A stretch of DNA of 64,000 nt from Conoideocrella luteorostrata (Eukaryota > Ascomycota > Sordariomycetes > Hypocreales > Clavicipitaceae). Location of the stretch: the NCBI GenBank assembly GCA_032433595.1, contig JASWJB010000013.1:1-64000 (forward strand), written 5' to 3'. The notes beneath the pieces were generated by a model. It saw nothing but the letters and a program-made list of their open reading frames with translations, did not search any database and was not told the origin of the DNA. A program made the position numbers and the translations under genes. This document shows, in pieces, positions 20,109 through 32,300 of this stretch. How positions within the stretch are numbered: the first letter of the stretch is position 1; each line of letters starts with the position of its first letter.

Positions 20109-22769
20109 GCTTGGCTGACATGAAGATTTTCTATAACTTTTAAGTAAATGTCTTTATTTTGGATCTCGCCCGGTGGGTGTTATGCTATTATATATGATTC
20201 ATGACTTCGGCTGCGCCTATCATCTCGGATGGCAGAAGTCGATTCCATTCTTTTGGAAATGTATGACGGATTTTTCTGAAAGAAAATCGTCAGAAATAAC
20301 GATGGATACGCGAGCTATGAGGAACGCCTGGGCACGGTGCAGAAGCATTCTATGCCTTTTCTTCGTTTCTATCCCGCCGTGCTTGCCGTGCAGCACGAGC
20401 GTCTTTTCCCATCAAAGCAGGTAGCCATGGGCAAGCCTGTTGATTTCGATGACTATTACGCCTCGCGTCGTCGGCTGGATATGTTCTGGGAGTTTCGAGG
20501 GCAAAAGGAGGTGCTGGGATCGAATTTGTACATATAATATACTACATAGTTACGTCCTGCAAATAAATACCATTCACCAATTCTCAATCCTAGTATTGAA
20601 GACGGTGGAGCATGGACTAAGTGAGGTTATGTTAACCTCTGATAAGTAGCCGTAAAATAAATGTAGTCCATCTGTGCTCCGTACATGCAAAACAAACGAA
20701 TGTAAACTCAAAACATGACCAGATACTAAATGATCAAGAACATGTCCAAGAAAAACGTCCAGATTGATCAAGGTAAAATGGCAGTATGCAGTCTACGGAG
20801 TAGGATTTCCCAATAGTTTTGACAATAGGAAGAACCTTTAGCGAAATTGCATTGGCTCCTGGAAGAAGCAGACCTTTCACCGATGGAAAATACGCGAACA
20901 GATGGCCACTCCCGCCTAGGGTTATTTTCTCGTTGCCCATATGCTCAATGATCAGCCATGGTCGCACCGATCTATAGTCATCTCGAAATGTCGTAGGAGG
21001 GTCGGTATGTACGTTCAATCATTGCGATCCTCCCCATCTGGCTTTCGCCGGGAAGCACCGCACCCAAGATTGTTCGATTTGATCTTCGTTTCTGTCCCTC
21101 ATTCCCCGGCAGTCTTGGGCACAGCGGTAAAGCGCACCTCGGGCCAGCGTGTGGGAGGAACTTGAACGTGATAATTTGCGTTGTTCATTTTGAATGAAGA
21201 AGAAGGAAAGAAAAATTAAAAGGTGCAGCAATTTTCTCACCTTTCTAGTCGGCGGGCCGCAGTGGGGCACGAAATTTGCTCCTGGATTTGATTGGTGTTG
21301 GCCCTAATTCTTAGGCGTCAATATTTGATGGTACGACGGGGTCAACAGCCAGAAGCGGTCGAAACCATCAATGCCGAACTGCGGCATTCGCATGATACGT
21401 GTAAAGCGTAGATATCGAGATAGCCAAGGCACTCTCCGTCGCAGAATGCGTAATTGATAATACAATATCGAGGGACTACTGATGCATCTGCTGCGCCTTG
21501 GCACCGTTCGCGGTGCATACATTCTGGCTAAGCCTCATGGCGGCCAGATCATTCTGCAGCACCAGTAGTAGTACGGCCCTAGATTAAGACTTCGTCCGCG
21601 ATGAGCTTTATCTTGGCTGAAATACCACTATATCATCGATTTCTGCTCCACAAGCACTCGGGCCAACTTCTCATCCCCAATATTCTGTCAGAGAGCGGCA
21701 GAATACCCAGCTACATACGGACATCACCCAGAAAGAGCGGCCCGGTGATGATGACCAAGCCTACCAAGTCTACACAACCCCGACCTCGCCCACTCAGCCC
21801 TGGACCGTCACACGACTCATCAAGTCCCAATGTCTTGGATGCAATTGAGGAGAGCTCATTGTTCGAAACTGCCACTCAAAATCAGACGCATAGTCTAGAA
21901 TTAGGCATTTGGAGATCGGGTAACGCACATGGACTTGGTGTAATGTGAACGTAGACACGCCTTCCTTTGAAAGGTTCAGAAAGGTTGAATAATATCAGTT
22001 CCCGAGCGCCTGGCCGTGAGTGCCTGAAATGGGTACCGTTGGCTTTCACGTCCCCTGGGTTGAAAGTGATGCGAAGGGTCCAAGGGCAGGGCGAGGGAAT
22101 GGATCCGTCGTCGCCGAGGCATTCACTGACATCTAGTTCTTCTGAGCCAAAGGTCCGCAATGTATACTCTGTAATTTGTATTTGCAATGTGTTGCGACAT
22201 GTGTGTGGTGCCAAATGCACTCTAGCCACTTGATAACCAACCAGCATCCATGGGAGACAGCTTCCCATCAGCCATCAAGAAGAAGGCATGGTGCAATATC
22301 GTGGAAACCACAGAACCCATAATCACGGGCTGGTTCCGAGGCGGCTGCGCTCTGGCTGCGCTCTGGCTGCGGATCGAATGTGGCGATGCTGTCATACCCC
22401 GCTGCAAATTGCCTAGCTTCAGCGCCCAGCTCTCGCAGCCAAACTCCAACCTGCAGGCTGCCATCTGAGCACCACCTCAAACCCCATCATGCTCCAATTG
22501 CAAAGCTCTCGGCCTTGGCTTCCAAGACGCTGTCGACCTTGGATTTCCCTGGAAACAGTATATCATAAGTAACTTTCCTGACTAGCCGGTCTTCCTCTCT
22601 CAGGGGACCTCTTTCCTAACAAGCCAGCCACTGGACTGGCCAACGAGCGAAACCGCCCTGCCACAGGAAGGCCGTCATCTCGCCATTTGTTTTGCGACCT
22701 TCCATCATCGTCCGTCCGCTATAAGCTTCTGATTCGAGCAATTTTTATCCTAGCTGGATTGCTGCGATC
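20109..22769. other. non-genic stretch between pheromone and phospholipase C genes
   Basis: No supported gene. Short frames at 21601-22480 on both strands lack motifs and were not accepted. The last few hundred bases before 22770 should be the phospholipase C promoter and are CT-rich. A TACGGAGTA motif lies at 20794-20802. Confidence 0.5.
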
Positions 22770-24521
22770 ATGTCAGAACTTCATTTGTCCCAGAAATTTG
22801 CCCGCCTGAATCCTTTCAAGCCTGGTGAGGATGATGAGGACCAAGGGGAGGGCATCACCGTCGACAGCGCAGGTGGCGTGGGCTACAGCACTCACAAGGC
22901 CCTGTTCGATAAGCAGCAGCTTCGCGTGAGCAAATCGCTGCGATCATTTATGGCCAAGAATGGCATTCTCTCCGAAGCTGATGCGGGCATCACGATGGAG
23001 GATTCGACACCGGCACTGCGCAATCTGCTCGGCAAGTCTCACTTCAATGTTCCGCAGTCTCTGCTGGACCGATCTCGCCCGCTTCCAGAGTACTACATCA
23101 GTTCCAGCCACAACACCTATCTCATGGCCCACCAGCTGTACGGCACATCGTGTGCGTCTGCATACGAGACAGCGCTGAAGACAGGGTCGAGATGTGTTGA
23201 GATTGACGCATGGGACAACAGTTCTGATCCAGATGAGCCCAAGGTCACTCACGGGTTCACGCTGGTATCGCATATTCCCTTTCGAGCAGTCTGCGAGACC
23301 ATTCGGGACGTTTTTGATGAGGAGGCGGCCACAGCTGCCATAGATTCCACTTATGCCGTAGCACCCATCTTACTGTCGCTCGAGAACCACTGCAAGGAAC
23401 ATGGTCAGAAACGACTTGTAGAGATCATGAAAGAGATCTTTGGTGATCGACTCTTGGCGGAGCCTATCCGGCAGAAAGGACATCGCGAGCAGGAGTTTGA
23501 CGACGCCCATGTGTCGCTGGCTGACTTGGGAGCTCGAATTTCCGTCATTGTTGAGTACGACCTCGGGAACGACGAACAGAACGAGTCTGAGAGCGAATCG
23601 CCCTCGGACGAAGAGGAGGCGGCTGAAGAGAAAGTTGCCAGGAAAGAATATAAGGAAAACAAAAAGGAAACCGCGGCTGGGGGTATTATTCCCGAGTTGG
23701 CAGATTTAGGCGTGTATGCGCAGTCCGTCAAGCCAATCGACAACTCGTGGTTTAGTCCCGGCGCCTTGTTGAACGGCCCACACCATCATCTCATCAATGT
23801 CTCCGAGTCGGGCCTTTCGTCACATCTACCCGCCGAAGCAATTCCCATCGCAGCTCACAATGCTCGCCATCTTATGCGTGTCTTTCCAAAAGGCACTCGA
23901 ATTTCCTCATCCAACTTGAAACCGCTCACCTTCTGGGGGATCGGTGCACAAATTTGCGCCTTGAACTGGCAAACTTTTGGAACGAGCAATCAGCTGAACA
24001 ATGCGCTGTTTAGCGGATCAGACGGATACATTTTAAAGCCGACAGCTCTCAGGGATGGAGGCGATGGAAATATTTTCACAGGCAAGAAGAAGAGACTTCG
24101 TTTCCACATCGCTGGCGCCACCGACGTCCCCGTCGACGATGACCGAGAACCAGACTCACTCAAACCATATGTCACCTGTAACTTGTACAGCCCGGGAGAT
24201 ATTGAAGGGGAAACACATAAACGAAAGACGTCAGCTTACAAACACCATAAGCTGGGCATGCTCCATCGTGGTGATAATCCGCCAGTGACCGAGCCCATTT
24301 GGGATGAGACGCTGGAGTGGATCTATGATGACAATGAGCTGGTGTTTCTCCGCATGCTCATCAAGAGCGATGATGCTTGGGCTAAGAACCCAATGATTGC
24401 TGTGTCTGCGATTCGATTGATGTATGCGACGTCCGGCTGGAACTTTATCAGGATGATGGACATGAAGGGTAGGGAGACCAAGTGTTCTGTCCTTGTCAAG
24501 TTTGAGATTGAAGACGCGTGA
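22770..24521 (+). CDS. PLC1: phosphoinositide-specific phospholipase C
   Basis: One intronless frame of 583 residues. It hydrolyses phosphatidylinositol phosphates to diacylglycerol and inositol phosphates at the inner membrane face. The X domain starts near residue 105 with LPEYYISSSHNTYL (catalytic His114) and has the second catalytic His161 in KVTHGFTL, with EIDAWD and LSLENHC. An acidic, repeat-like linker (NESESESPSDEEEAAEEK, about 268-285) separates it from the Y domain, which includes YAQSVKPIDN, MRVFPKGTRISSSN and FWGIGAQICALNWQT. A C2-type domain (RLRFHIAGATDVP, WDETLEWIY) fills the C-terminus. No PH or EF-hand domain is recognisable upstream of X. The gene converges on the permease gene, 147 bp from its stop. 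Confidence 0.95.
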   Translation: MSELHLSQKFARLNPFKPGEDDEDQGEGITVDSAGGVGYSTHKALFDKQQLRVSKSLRSFMAKNGILSEADAGITMEDSTPALRNLLGKSHFNVPQSLLDRSRPLPEYYISSSHNTYLMAHQLYGTSCASAYETALKTGSRCVEIDAWDNSSDPDEPKVTHGFTLVSHIPFRAVCETIRDVFDEEAATAAIDSTYAVAPILLSLENHCKEHGQKRLVEIMKEIFGDRLLAEPIRQKGHREQEFDDAHVSLADLGARISVIVEYDLGNDEQNESESESPSDEEEAAEEKVARKEYKENKKETAAGGIIPELADLGVYAQSVKPIDNSWFSPGALLNGPHHHLINVSESGLSSHLPAEAIPIAAHNARHLMRVFPKGTRISSSNLKPLTFWGIGAQICALNWQTFGTSNQLNNALFSGSDGYILKPTALRDGGDGNIFTGKKKRLRFHIAGATDVPVDDDREPDSLKPYVTCNLYSPGDIEGETHKRKTSAYKHHKLGMLHRGDNPPVTEPIWDETLEWIYDDNELVFLRMLIKSDDAWAKNPMIAVSAIRLMYATSGWNFIRMMDMKGRETKCSVLVKFEIEDA

Positions 24522-24668
24522 GGCGGGGGTTATGTGTATGTTTGTTTGCAATGGAGACATGCTGCTGGCGCTACGAATTATCGTGTTTGCAATAGGCGGA
24601 AAATTCTTATAAATTCGACGCTCATTAACATCGAATTCCGGGCATATGTGAACGTTTCTGTCTGACAA

Positions 24669-26502
24669 TCACCACATCCTCTCCCAGCATCGCCTCCAGA
24701 GCGGCATCTCTGCCAATCTTGCCCTCCAGTTCTTGTCAATTCCACCTTCCTCCCAGATCCTGCACTCCTCATCCACTTCAGCCTTGCCAGAAACTAAATC
24801 CGCAGTCCTAGGATCCACAATCTTGGTCTTCTTCCAAATCTTGCACCCAAAATACAACGTCGAGCTATACGGAATACAGAAGTAGCCGGTCACAAAACCT
24901 TGCGGCTTAAACGGCACAAATGAATCAAACCCGATGAAAGTCAAAGCCAGACAGCCGAGCCCCAGCGCAAAATATGCCCAATACGGCTGGACAGGAGCCA
25001 CGTACGGTAAAGCACCGTCAGGAAGGTCCTGGTACCTACGCGCGCGGTGCCAGAAGATGAAAATTACGAGCATAAAGGTGTATGTAGCGATAAGGCCAGT
25101 AGTGGTCAGGTCGACAAACCAGTTGAAGACTTGGACGGCGGCATTGGAGGACACAAGGAAGGTAACGCAAGTGATGAGGGATACTACGGCGACGGCATAG
25201 ACAGGGACGCCGGATTTGGTGCATTTCATGAGAAATTTGGGTGCTTGGCCATCTGTACCATCAAACTCAGTATAAATATGTATATCTCCCGTGCCAAGAA
25301 AGAGTAGACCGGATCACCAACATACCTCTCGCAAGACCATACAGCGTCCTCGACGAAGAATACAGATAAGCATTCCCACACGACAGCCCGGACAGTAGGA
25401 CCGCCGCATTGACTACATGGGGCAGCCCGTCAATGCCTAGATTCTGAATCCCAATCACCCACGGGCTGGCTGCTGAACCGGCATTATCGTCCGCAATGGC
25501 CCCCAAGAGCCTATTATCCCTCGAGCTGCATATAATGCCGACGCCCAGCACGCCCAGCACGTAAAACCCCACCAGTCTATAGAAGATGAGCTTGGCCACG
25601 CGGGGGATGGTGCGTCTCGGGTTTTGGATCTCGCCGGCAGCTAGGGCAATCATGTCGGGGCCAGCAATGGTGAAGCCGGCGTAGATCATGACCCTCCACC
25701 ATCCGAGGAAGCAGCCTACTGCTCCGGAGGCGTAGTATGGATGCATGGCGTTGCCGTTTTGCCAGTGGCGGAAGCCGTAGGCGTCGTGGTGTGGGTTGCC
25801 GCCGCACATGGTGATGACGGTGAGGAGGATAAGACCGATAAGCAGGATGATTTTGGTGGATGCCATGATGAATTCGGACTCGCCGTAGTACCTATTACAT
25901 GTTACTTACCGAATCCCCTGCAGTAATATAAACAAGGCCCCGGGGGGAGAGAGGGAGGGAGAAAGAGCCGGGGTGGAGGGAACAAACTTAACAGCCACGA
26001 CATTAAGAGCTATACAAACCACCATGGACATAGCAATCCACGCCGCCGGATTGACCTCGGTGTTCCAATACTGCATGACGGTCGCCACGGCGCTGTATTC
26101 GGTGCACACCAGCATGACTCCGGCGTAGAAGTACGTCCAGCCCATGGCGAAGCCCAATGCGGGATCGACGAACCTACTGGCAAGTTCGAAGATGGATCCC
26201 CGGACGGGCAAGTAGGCGCACATCTCGGCGACGCATAGATTGCACGGCCACACGAAGAGCGTCCCCCAGAGGAGATATCCCAGCACGAGCGAGAGGGGGC
26301 CCGACTGGGAGAGGCGGCTGCCTATACCGACGAAGAGGCCTGTTCCGATGGATCCCCCTATGGCCATGAGTTGGACATGGCGCGGGGAGAGGCCGCGCTT
26401 TGTCTCGCCGTATTTCAGGCGGATTTCGGCATTGGTGTTTAAGAGGATGCCTTTAGATATGTCGGGGGAGTGGTCGTGGGATCTGGACTCGATGTCTGCC
26501 AT
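24669..26502 (-). CDS. amino-acid permease (APC/YAT family)
   Basis: The ATG at 26502 starts MADIESRSHDHSPD. Exon 1 (26502-25984) carries the family signature RHVQLMAIGGSIGTGLFVG, exon 2 (about 25891-25326) FTIAGPDMIALAAGEIQNPRRTIPR, and exon 3 (25252-24669) the last membrane helices and the C-terminal tail. About ten to twelve hydrophobic helices can be counted, as expected for a plasma-membrane proton/amino-acid symporter. The second intron (25253-25325) splices cleanly in phase 1 to YGLARDGQAPKF. The first does not: donor GTTCCC after VVAVKF is phase 0, but the acceptor TAG before 25891 leaves one extra base ahead of TACTACGGCGAG. This could be a frameshift in the gene, a sequencing slip or an unusual splice. 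Function is firm at family level, and the transported amino acid is not known. Confidence 0.85.
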
Positions 26503-28517
26503 GGCGAGGGCACGAGGGCACGAGGGCGGCACTCGAGGATGGTGCGGTGTAGATTGAAGTTGTGATGGGGATGGACAACGCTGCTGGAGATAAACAGGAT
26601 GTAGGATCTCCCGCGCAGGCACTGGACAGAGATGAAATATTGTATCTGAGGTTCATTTCCCCCACAAAGACTGGCCGGATATAAGAATGCGAGGCTGTCC
26701 GCCCTGTGGTGGTGACAAGACCTCCGTCGTCGGCGGATAGAGACCAGATCCCCCCCATTGGCAATCGCCCCAAACTTAAGCCTCGGCGCCACTTCTCCAA
26801 TGCTTCTCTTTTAGTGGCAGTCCCTCTCTTTATCAGCTATATGTCACTTATAACAGCTATCTACGTATGCTCTGCGATCATCCCAAAGCACCAAGAACGG
26901 GTCCACACGACTAGCAGCTAGTTAGCTTGTAAGGAAAAGATAAGGCAGCACATTGGAGGAGCATCTGTCGGCGGCCTTCAACCCGCGAGTCCCCCGCCTG
27001 CTGGTTGGTGCCCATCAGCCGCAGAGAAGTGCATGACTTGGAAGGGTGGAGGTTAAACGCGGGGGAATATGAAGCTCCAGATTAGAGTAGAGGCTATTTA
27101 AGACGTGGGGGGGGTGGAGGGGTTGTATTGATTGCCATTACCGTACGGAGTATGCCTCTGCGGTGATTAATGGCCATGCTGCTATTGGGTGGCTTATGTG
27201 ATATGCTGGTATTACAGATGTCGCTCTGAGCGCTTCTGTCCCGCGGCGCGCCGGGGGCAGAATTGAACGGCAGTTCAGACGGTGGGTGAATTCAGCAGAT
27301 AAGGTGGCATGCGCCAGATCGCAAAATAGCTATGCGGTGACTGATGGATACCTGCCGGTTTGAAGCCAGCGTGCTTGTGGTGAAGCATAGTTCGAACAAG
27401 GATATATGTGTCGGTCCTCGGTCCATGAGCGGTGCTTCATGCAAGTCTGGCTCTGTGGATGCAAAGGCCGCACTTGATTTGGCCGCCAGCGACGCTCTCT
27501 GGGCTGTGCAACGACTTATCAGTCTCCCCCTGTGGGTGGTGATCAAACCCCCTCCGCCCCCCCCCGCCCCCAGGGCTGCATATAACTGAACACCTGATGA
27601 GCATCACTTTCAGCGAAGCGGAGCAGTGTCCCCGTCGCATAAACCTCAGGGCCGGCCGCTATCGTGGACGACTCCACGCGCCACGCGAGAGCGAGCGGTC
27701 TTGGTACCCGACGTCGCTCAGAAAGTCAACTCAAGTATCCAGACCCGCGCGAAGAGCTGCCCGCCGTGTACCATATCGCACTGCCAATGCGGGGAAAGGA
27801 ATCCCTTGCATTGCGCTGGCGTCTGGGTTGTCTATACAACAGCTGTCGGGTCGTCAGTACTCCGTACACATACTCCGTTTCTGCATATACAAGTAAACGG
27901 GACCTCGTTCAACAAGTAAGTTGAGCACATATTTCTAGTTCATCCGACCATGTTGCTGTGACTGAAGAATCCCGTATTGGTATTGGTGAAGCTACGCCGC
28001 GTCGTAGGATTGGACCCCAGTCTGGGCCAATGAAGCGTCTTGCGTCTCTCCAAAATAGGAAATGCTACCTGTGACCTTCGCCGCTCTCGTTTGTATGGAT
28101 TATACTCCGTAGACACTCCTCCCTACGTTTTGGGGCCGCCAGACATACCACGATGCGGGACAGCTTTAGTCTACAAGTAACATTTTGTTGTAATCTTCGA
28201 TTTCTCGGCAAACCACGAGTCCGGCAATTGCTTTATCGAGACTTCCACCCGTAATTGCAGGCGCGTCTGTTTACCACAATGAGCCAAGTACCAGTACCAC
28301 CAGCAGCACCCTGCGAGCTGCCCAATTAGGCCATCGGTCAATTCTTCCACCAGTCAGGATGCGTGTCCTTCAGCTCTTTCAACACCGTTGCCCGGACACA
28401 TACCATCGTAATTTCTTGTATAATAGACGCTCCTCGATCCAGCCATTTTCAGCCATCTCCAAATGAAGTCATTAGAAACATTCTCTCAGAGTATTCGGCT
28501 ACATCTCGTCTCTGCAA
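26503..28517. other. non-genic divergent promoter region, permease / PEBP
   Basis: This is the shared upstream region of the minus-strand permease and the plus-strand PEBP gene. No gene was accepted. Poly-C rich tracts occur near 27550-27570, and TACGGAGTA-type motifs lie at 27144, 27858 and 28103. Confidence 0.5.
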
Positions 28518-29356
28518 ATGATGAGTCTCGGCTCCCATGCACAAGCCCTATCCGACTCGCTCTGCCGGGCCGGCCTCGTGCCAGGCTGCGCTGCAAGCCT
28601 CGTACCACGGGATTTTCGACCATCAACCCAATTAACCATTTTATTTGATGGAAAGCAGGTCGATCTAGGGAATTTGTTTCGCGTGTCCGAGGTCCAGACT
28701 GCGCCGTCCGTGCAGTTTGATCGAGAGGTGAGGCAGCACTATCCCCCCCCCCCCCCACACCCACCACCCTATAGCTCACACCTGCATTTCGGGGACGATT
28801 CCGTACTGATGAAAATGTTGTTCCTCTTTTGCAGCCAGAAGCATGTATCGAGGCATCTTACATGCTCATGCTGGTCGATCTGGACGCACCAACTCCAGAA
28901 GAGCCCAAGTTTGCGTCTTGGAGACATTGGGTTCTGCCGGGACTGCAGCCATTGAGGGATTTAGATGGCGTGGTGGGCGAGACGAAGCCTGCGTTGACGG
29001 ATTATCTTGCGCCAGGGCCAAAAGATGAGTGAGTTACTATCGAAACCATCATCTATGCTTGATTGGTGGCGGTGGCTTCTACTTTTGTATGAGTCAATGG
29101 TAGTCACGATGATGTTTCCTCGTCACATAATCGGCGGCAAATCAGACATACTGACAATGCTAGTTCTCGGCCTCATCGATACCTCTTTCTGCTTTTTCGC
29201 GAACCTCACGGGCTGTCGCTGTCCAAGGAAGATGTTGGTGGGGAGGAATTCGTCCAGAGAAAATCGTTCGACACGGCCACATTTATCACGAGACATGGCC
29301 TGAAGCTGGTAGGGATGAATTGGATGACGGGTGCTGGTGATGGATGGAAGGAATAA
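28518..29356 (+). CDS. phosphatidylethanolamine-binding (PEBP) family protein
   Basis: Exons 28518-28727, 28835-29028 and 29164-29356 join in phase to 198 residues. PEBP hallmarks are present: LMLVDLDAPTPEEPKFASW with the DPDAP-type anion-pocket loop, HWVLPGLQPL, YLAPGPKDD and RPHRYLFLLF across the second splice, then a C-terminal NWMTGAGDGWK. Fungal relatives include the yeast carboxypeptidase Y inhibitor TFS1, which regulates a vacuolar protease and Ras signalling. Whether this one does the same is unknown. There is no signal peptide. The first intron (107 bp) contains a long C homopolymer starting near 28743 that may be length-variable. Two ATGs stand together at the start; the first was used. 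A frame upstream at 28463 is not joined by any intron. Confidence 0.88.
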
Positions 29357-32300
29357 TGTTAATTGTCTGCGGCTGTACGATGTTGAATGATGGCTCCATG
29401 TCCTGTAGGACCTGCCGCGGGTGTGGAATCAGCGACTTCAGGATTCAAGAGCCACATGTAAAATGAAACCTCAAACATAATAACATCATGTAACTAAGGA
29501 ATTGACGGGAGTGTTACGACAAAGACTAAAAAGGTTGACACTAACCCTTAGGATAGTTGTTAAACACACCGCATGCTTTATGGAAATCAGTTACAGGTAG
29601 TTCAACCGTGCCTGATGCACCAACGTATATAATATGAGGCATCTCTCGAGCCTCCCTCTTCATAAGTTTGAGCATGTATCGATACGCGGATAGGCCATGT
29701 CCAAATGTGCCTGTTCATCTACATGACATAATATCACTTCTACGTGGATCGGCGCAAGCGGCTTTGCACGGCAAGCATGCCATGCCGAAATGTCTAAATT
29801 GTAGCAATTGCAGTCGAAATCAGCAATCAGACGACGATCCGACGAATTTGTTGGACGCGCTGCTAGAGAGGAAAGACGTAAGCCATGTTACTATAACTAA
29901 CTGTGGTGCCGATTGCTTTGGTGTTAGCGAAGCTACCCACAAGTCTGGAACTGCTTTTGGGCTCAACGGAAGTCTAAGTTGGCAACTGATAGACATAAAG
30001 CTCGTAGTTTCAGCACTGACCGTGTTGGTACAGCCATCAATATGACGGACTTTAGCGCTTTGAATTCATACCATGCTCAATCAACTACAGCAGCCACAGT
30101 AGTAATGTCATATGTTGCTTTGACAGCTTCGGCGTACATATCGAGAGGGGGCGAACCTTTCTCTTTCACTTGGTCTGTACCAAGGACGATGGCTGTATTA
30201 CGTAACAAGTCGGTCCAGTGTTTTTGACACTCATATCAACGGGCTTTTTGCGCAAGTTGGAGATGACAATTAGGATCGTCATACTCACATGACGAAAGAA
30301 TGATGCTCGGGGTAAAAGACGGAGTAGTTATGACAATGTCACGCCTCTTTCTTGGCGATTGCCGAATTCAGGCATCTTGGGACTCGCTCGCGTGCTTGCT
30401 GCGATATCTGCCCGTCCAAAGACAAGGAAGCAGCTATTATGTGCAAGGGTTGATCGTTGACCGCAGCAGACCGTCGTGCGCTCCAGCCTCATTCACCGTC
30501 GGCGGCTACATTCAGCGGCTCCCCCATGCCAATTGCATTGCCCCTTTCTCGTATATTGTACGGAGCACACGGTACACACGGAGTAAATGACGCAACCGGT
30601 TTTGCTTGTGGTTCAGGTTGCATGTTGCCGGTGGCAAACCGACGCTCTGGGACGTGGACTTGGACTCGGCCGTGTTTTCCTGTCATTCCTTTGTCGCCTC
30701 ACCCTATTCCCTAAGCACCACCGCAGCGCCGTTGCAGGACGACGAATGGATGCATGGGGGCGCTTGCCGATCTTCACCCGGCCATGAATGACAATGACAT
30801 CAAGTGGGTCGTAAGGAGGCAATATGATGCACTGTTGGTTTTCCGTTGAGAGATGCTCCGTAGTTATATATGGAGTACTCCGTACTCCGTACCGCAACAA
30901 TAATCAATGAGCAGACTTGCAAGGCCCACCAAACTCTCAATCTCGGGCTAGTTTTCGGATGCTTGTCTTTTCAGAAAGGCGATCATGGTGGTATGGCAAA
31001 GTGGACTGCCGAAATGAAAAGATTTGCTGGGTTCTGTCTGATAGCATTAGTGTGATCTCAATTTACTATCCCTGCCGCAAACGGAAAAAAGCAAGCCAAC
31101 GAGATGGTATGTTACGGGGAACAAGCTGCGGGCATCATCTATTGCTTGCCCCTGGTTGCGTTGATGTTTGTTCCGCATCATCTAGAAGGCTACTGCATCT
31201 GGATAGTGGTCCTGGCATTGTTTACTTTGGCCTGCTGACACTTCCGCTTACGGCCACTCGGTAGTTATTGATCCTCGCGCGATTGGAACAAAGCACAGGC
31301 TTGTCGGATGGGGCGAGGACAAACCTCGAACAGGCAGAGCCTTGCAGCATGGTCATGTGCTGTTTTCTGCGTTTTATGTTGAAGATGTCAGCCGGGGAAG
31401 CCCGTACATTGGGCAGGCGAGGACTTTGGCAGCACTACGGAGCATCTGGCACCTCCTTGGCACATCGTGAGCCTATCCGGGGCAGGGCGACCTAGAGTAT
31501 CCGTGGCAATGTCGTTACGAAGGTACGGAGTCGGGGAGGGAGGAGGAGGCCTTTCCACAGCAATCGGTGACTGGTATGCTGTCTGTTGTTTTGACGCTGT
31601 CGTGCCGAGATAGGCCCCTGCTTGGCGCCCAGTCAGCCAGCCGGCCGGAAACCGCAAAAGCCATCGTAGTCCGCGCACCACGCATTTCCGCTGCTTTGCT
31701 TCTGCCTCATGGCTCAGGTTTTGTGCATTTACCTTTTTTTGCATAAGATTTTTATGATGTGACCCTGGGCTGCTGCCAGGCATCTCGAGACCACGTCACG
31801 GGATTATGAGGCTGAAGACGCTGCTCCGTAGTGGATTAGTTCATTGATGAATGAATTACTCCGAGTTGCCAAGCATCTTGGGGCTGGAGATACGCCACCT
31901 GTCGAAACTTGTGGCAAGTCATGCCGCATCCTCATGACAGGAGATGCTCACGATGTCTCCGAACGTTGGCTCTGCTTCCCCCTCAATCTTGGAGCGGCGC
32001 TAGCTCTGCAATCTGCAATCTCCGCAGCGTGCACCAACGTGTACATAGGGCACGCAAAGCGCGGCGTGGCATTTTGCAAGGGGGCAAACATGGAATTCAC
32101 TTGAACCCGGTGTTCGGCCCTGAATTGCAAGGCGGGTTCGCAAGGCGGGGCTGTTCATGGGGCTCCTATGGCGTCACACCCCGCTGGGAAATGCCATCCC
32201 TCCACCATCCACCATCCACTATCCACCATCCATCCGGCCCATTTCTGCCATTCCCACACGCCTCCGAGCCTCGAGGCCGTTGTGTACAACGCTTCAACGC

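Noticed and set aside
19744..20121. 125-codon minus-strand frame opposite the pheromone repeats
   Set aside because: Its internal repetition (SSSTADQDDNTIASRW) is simply the antisense of the pheromone repeat units.
21882..22480. Minus-strand frames as a small secreted protein gene
   Set aside because: They cannot be joined with splice signals, and no signal peptide or domain could be supported.
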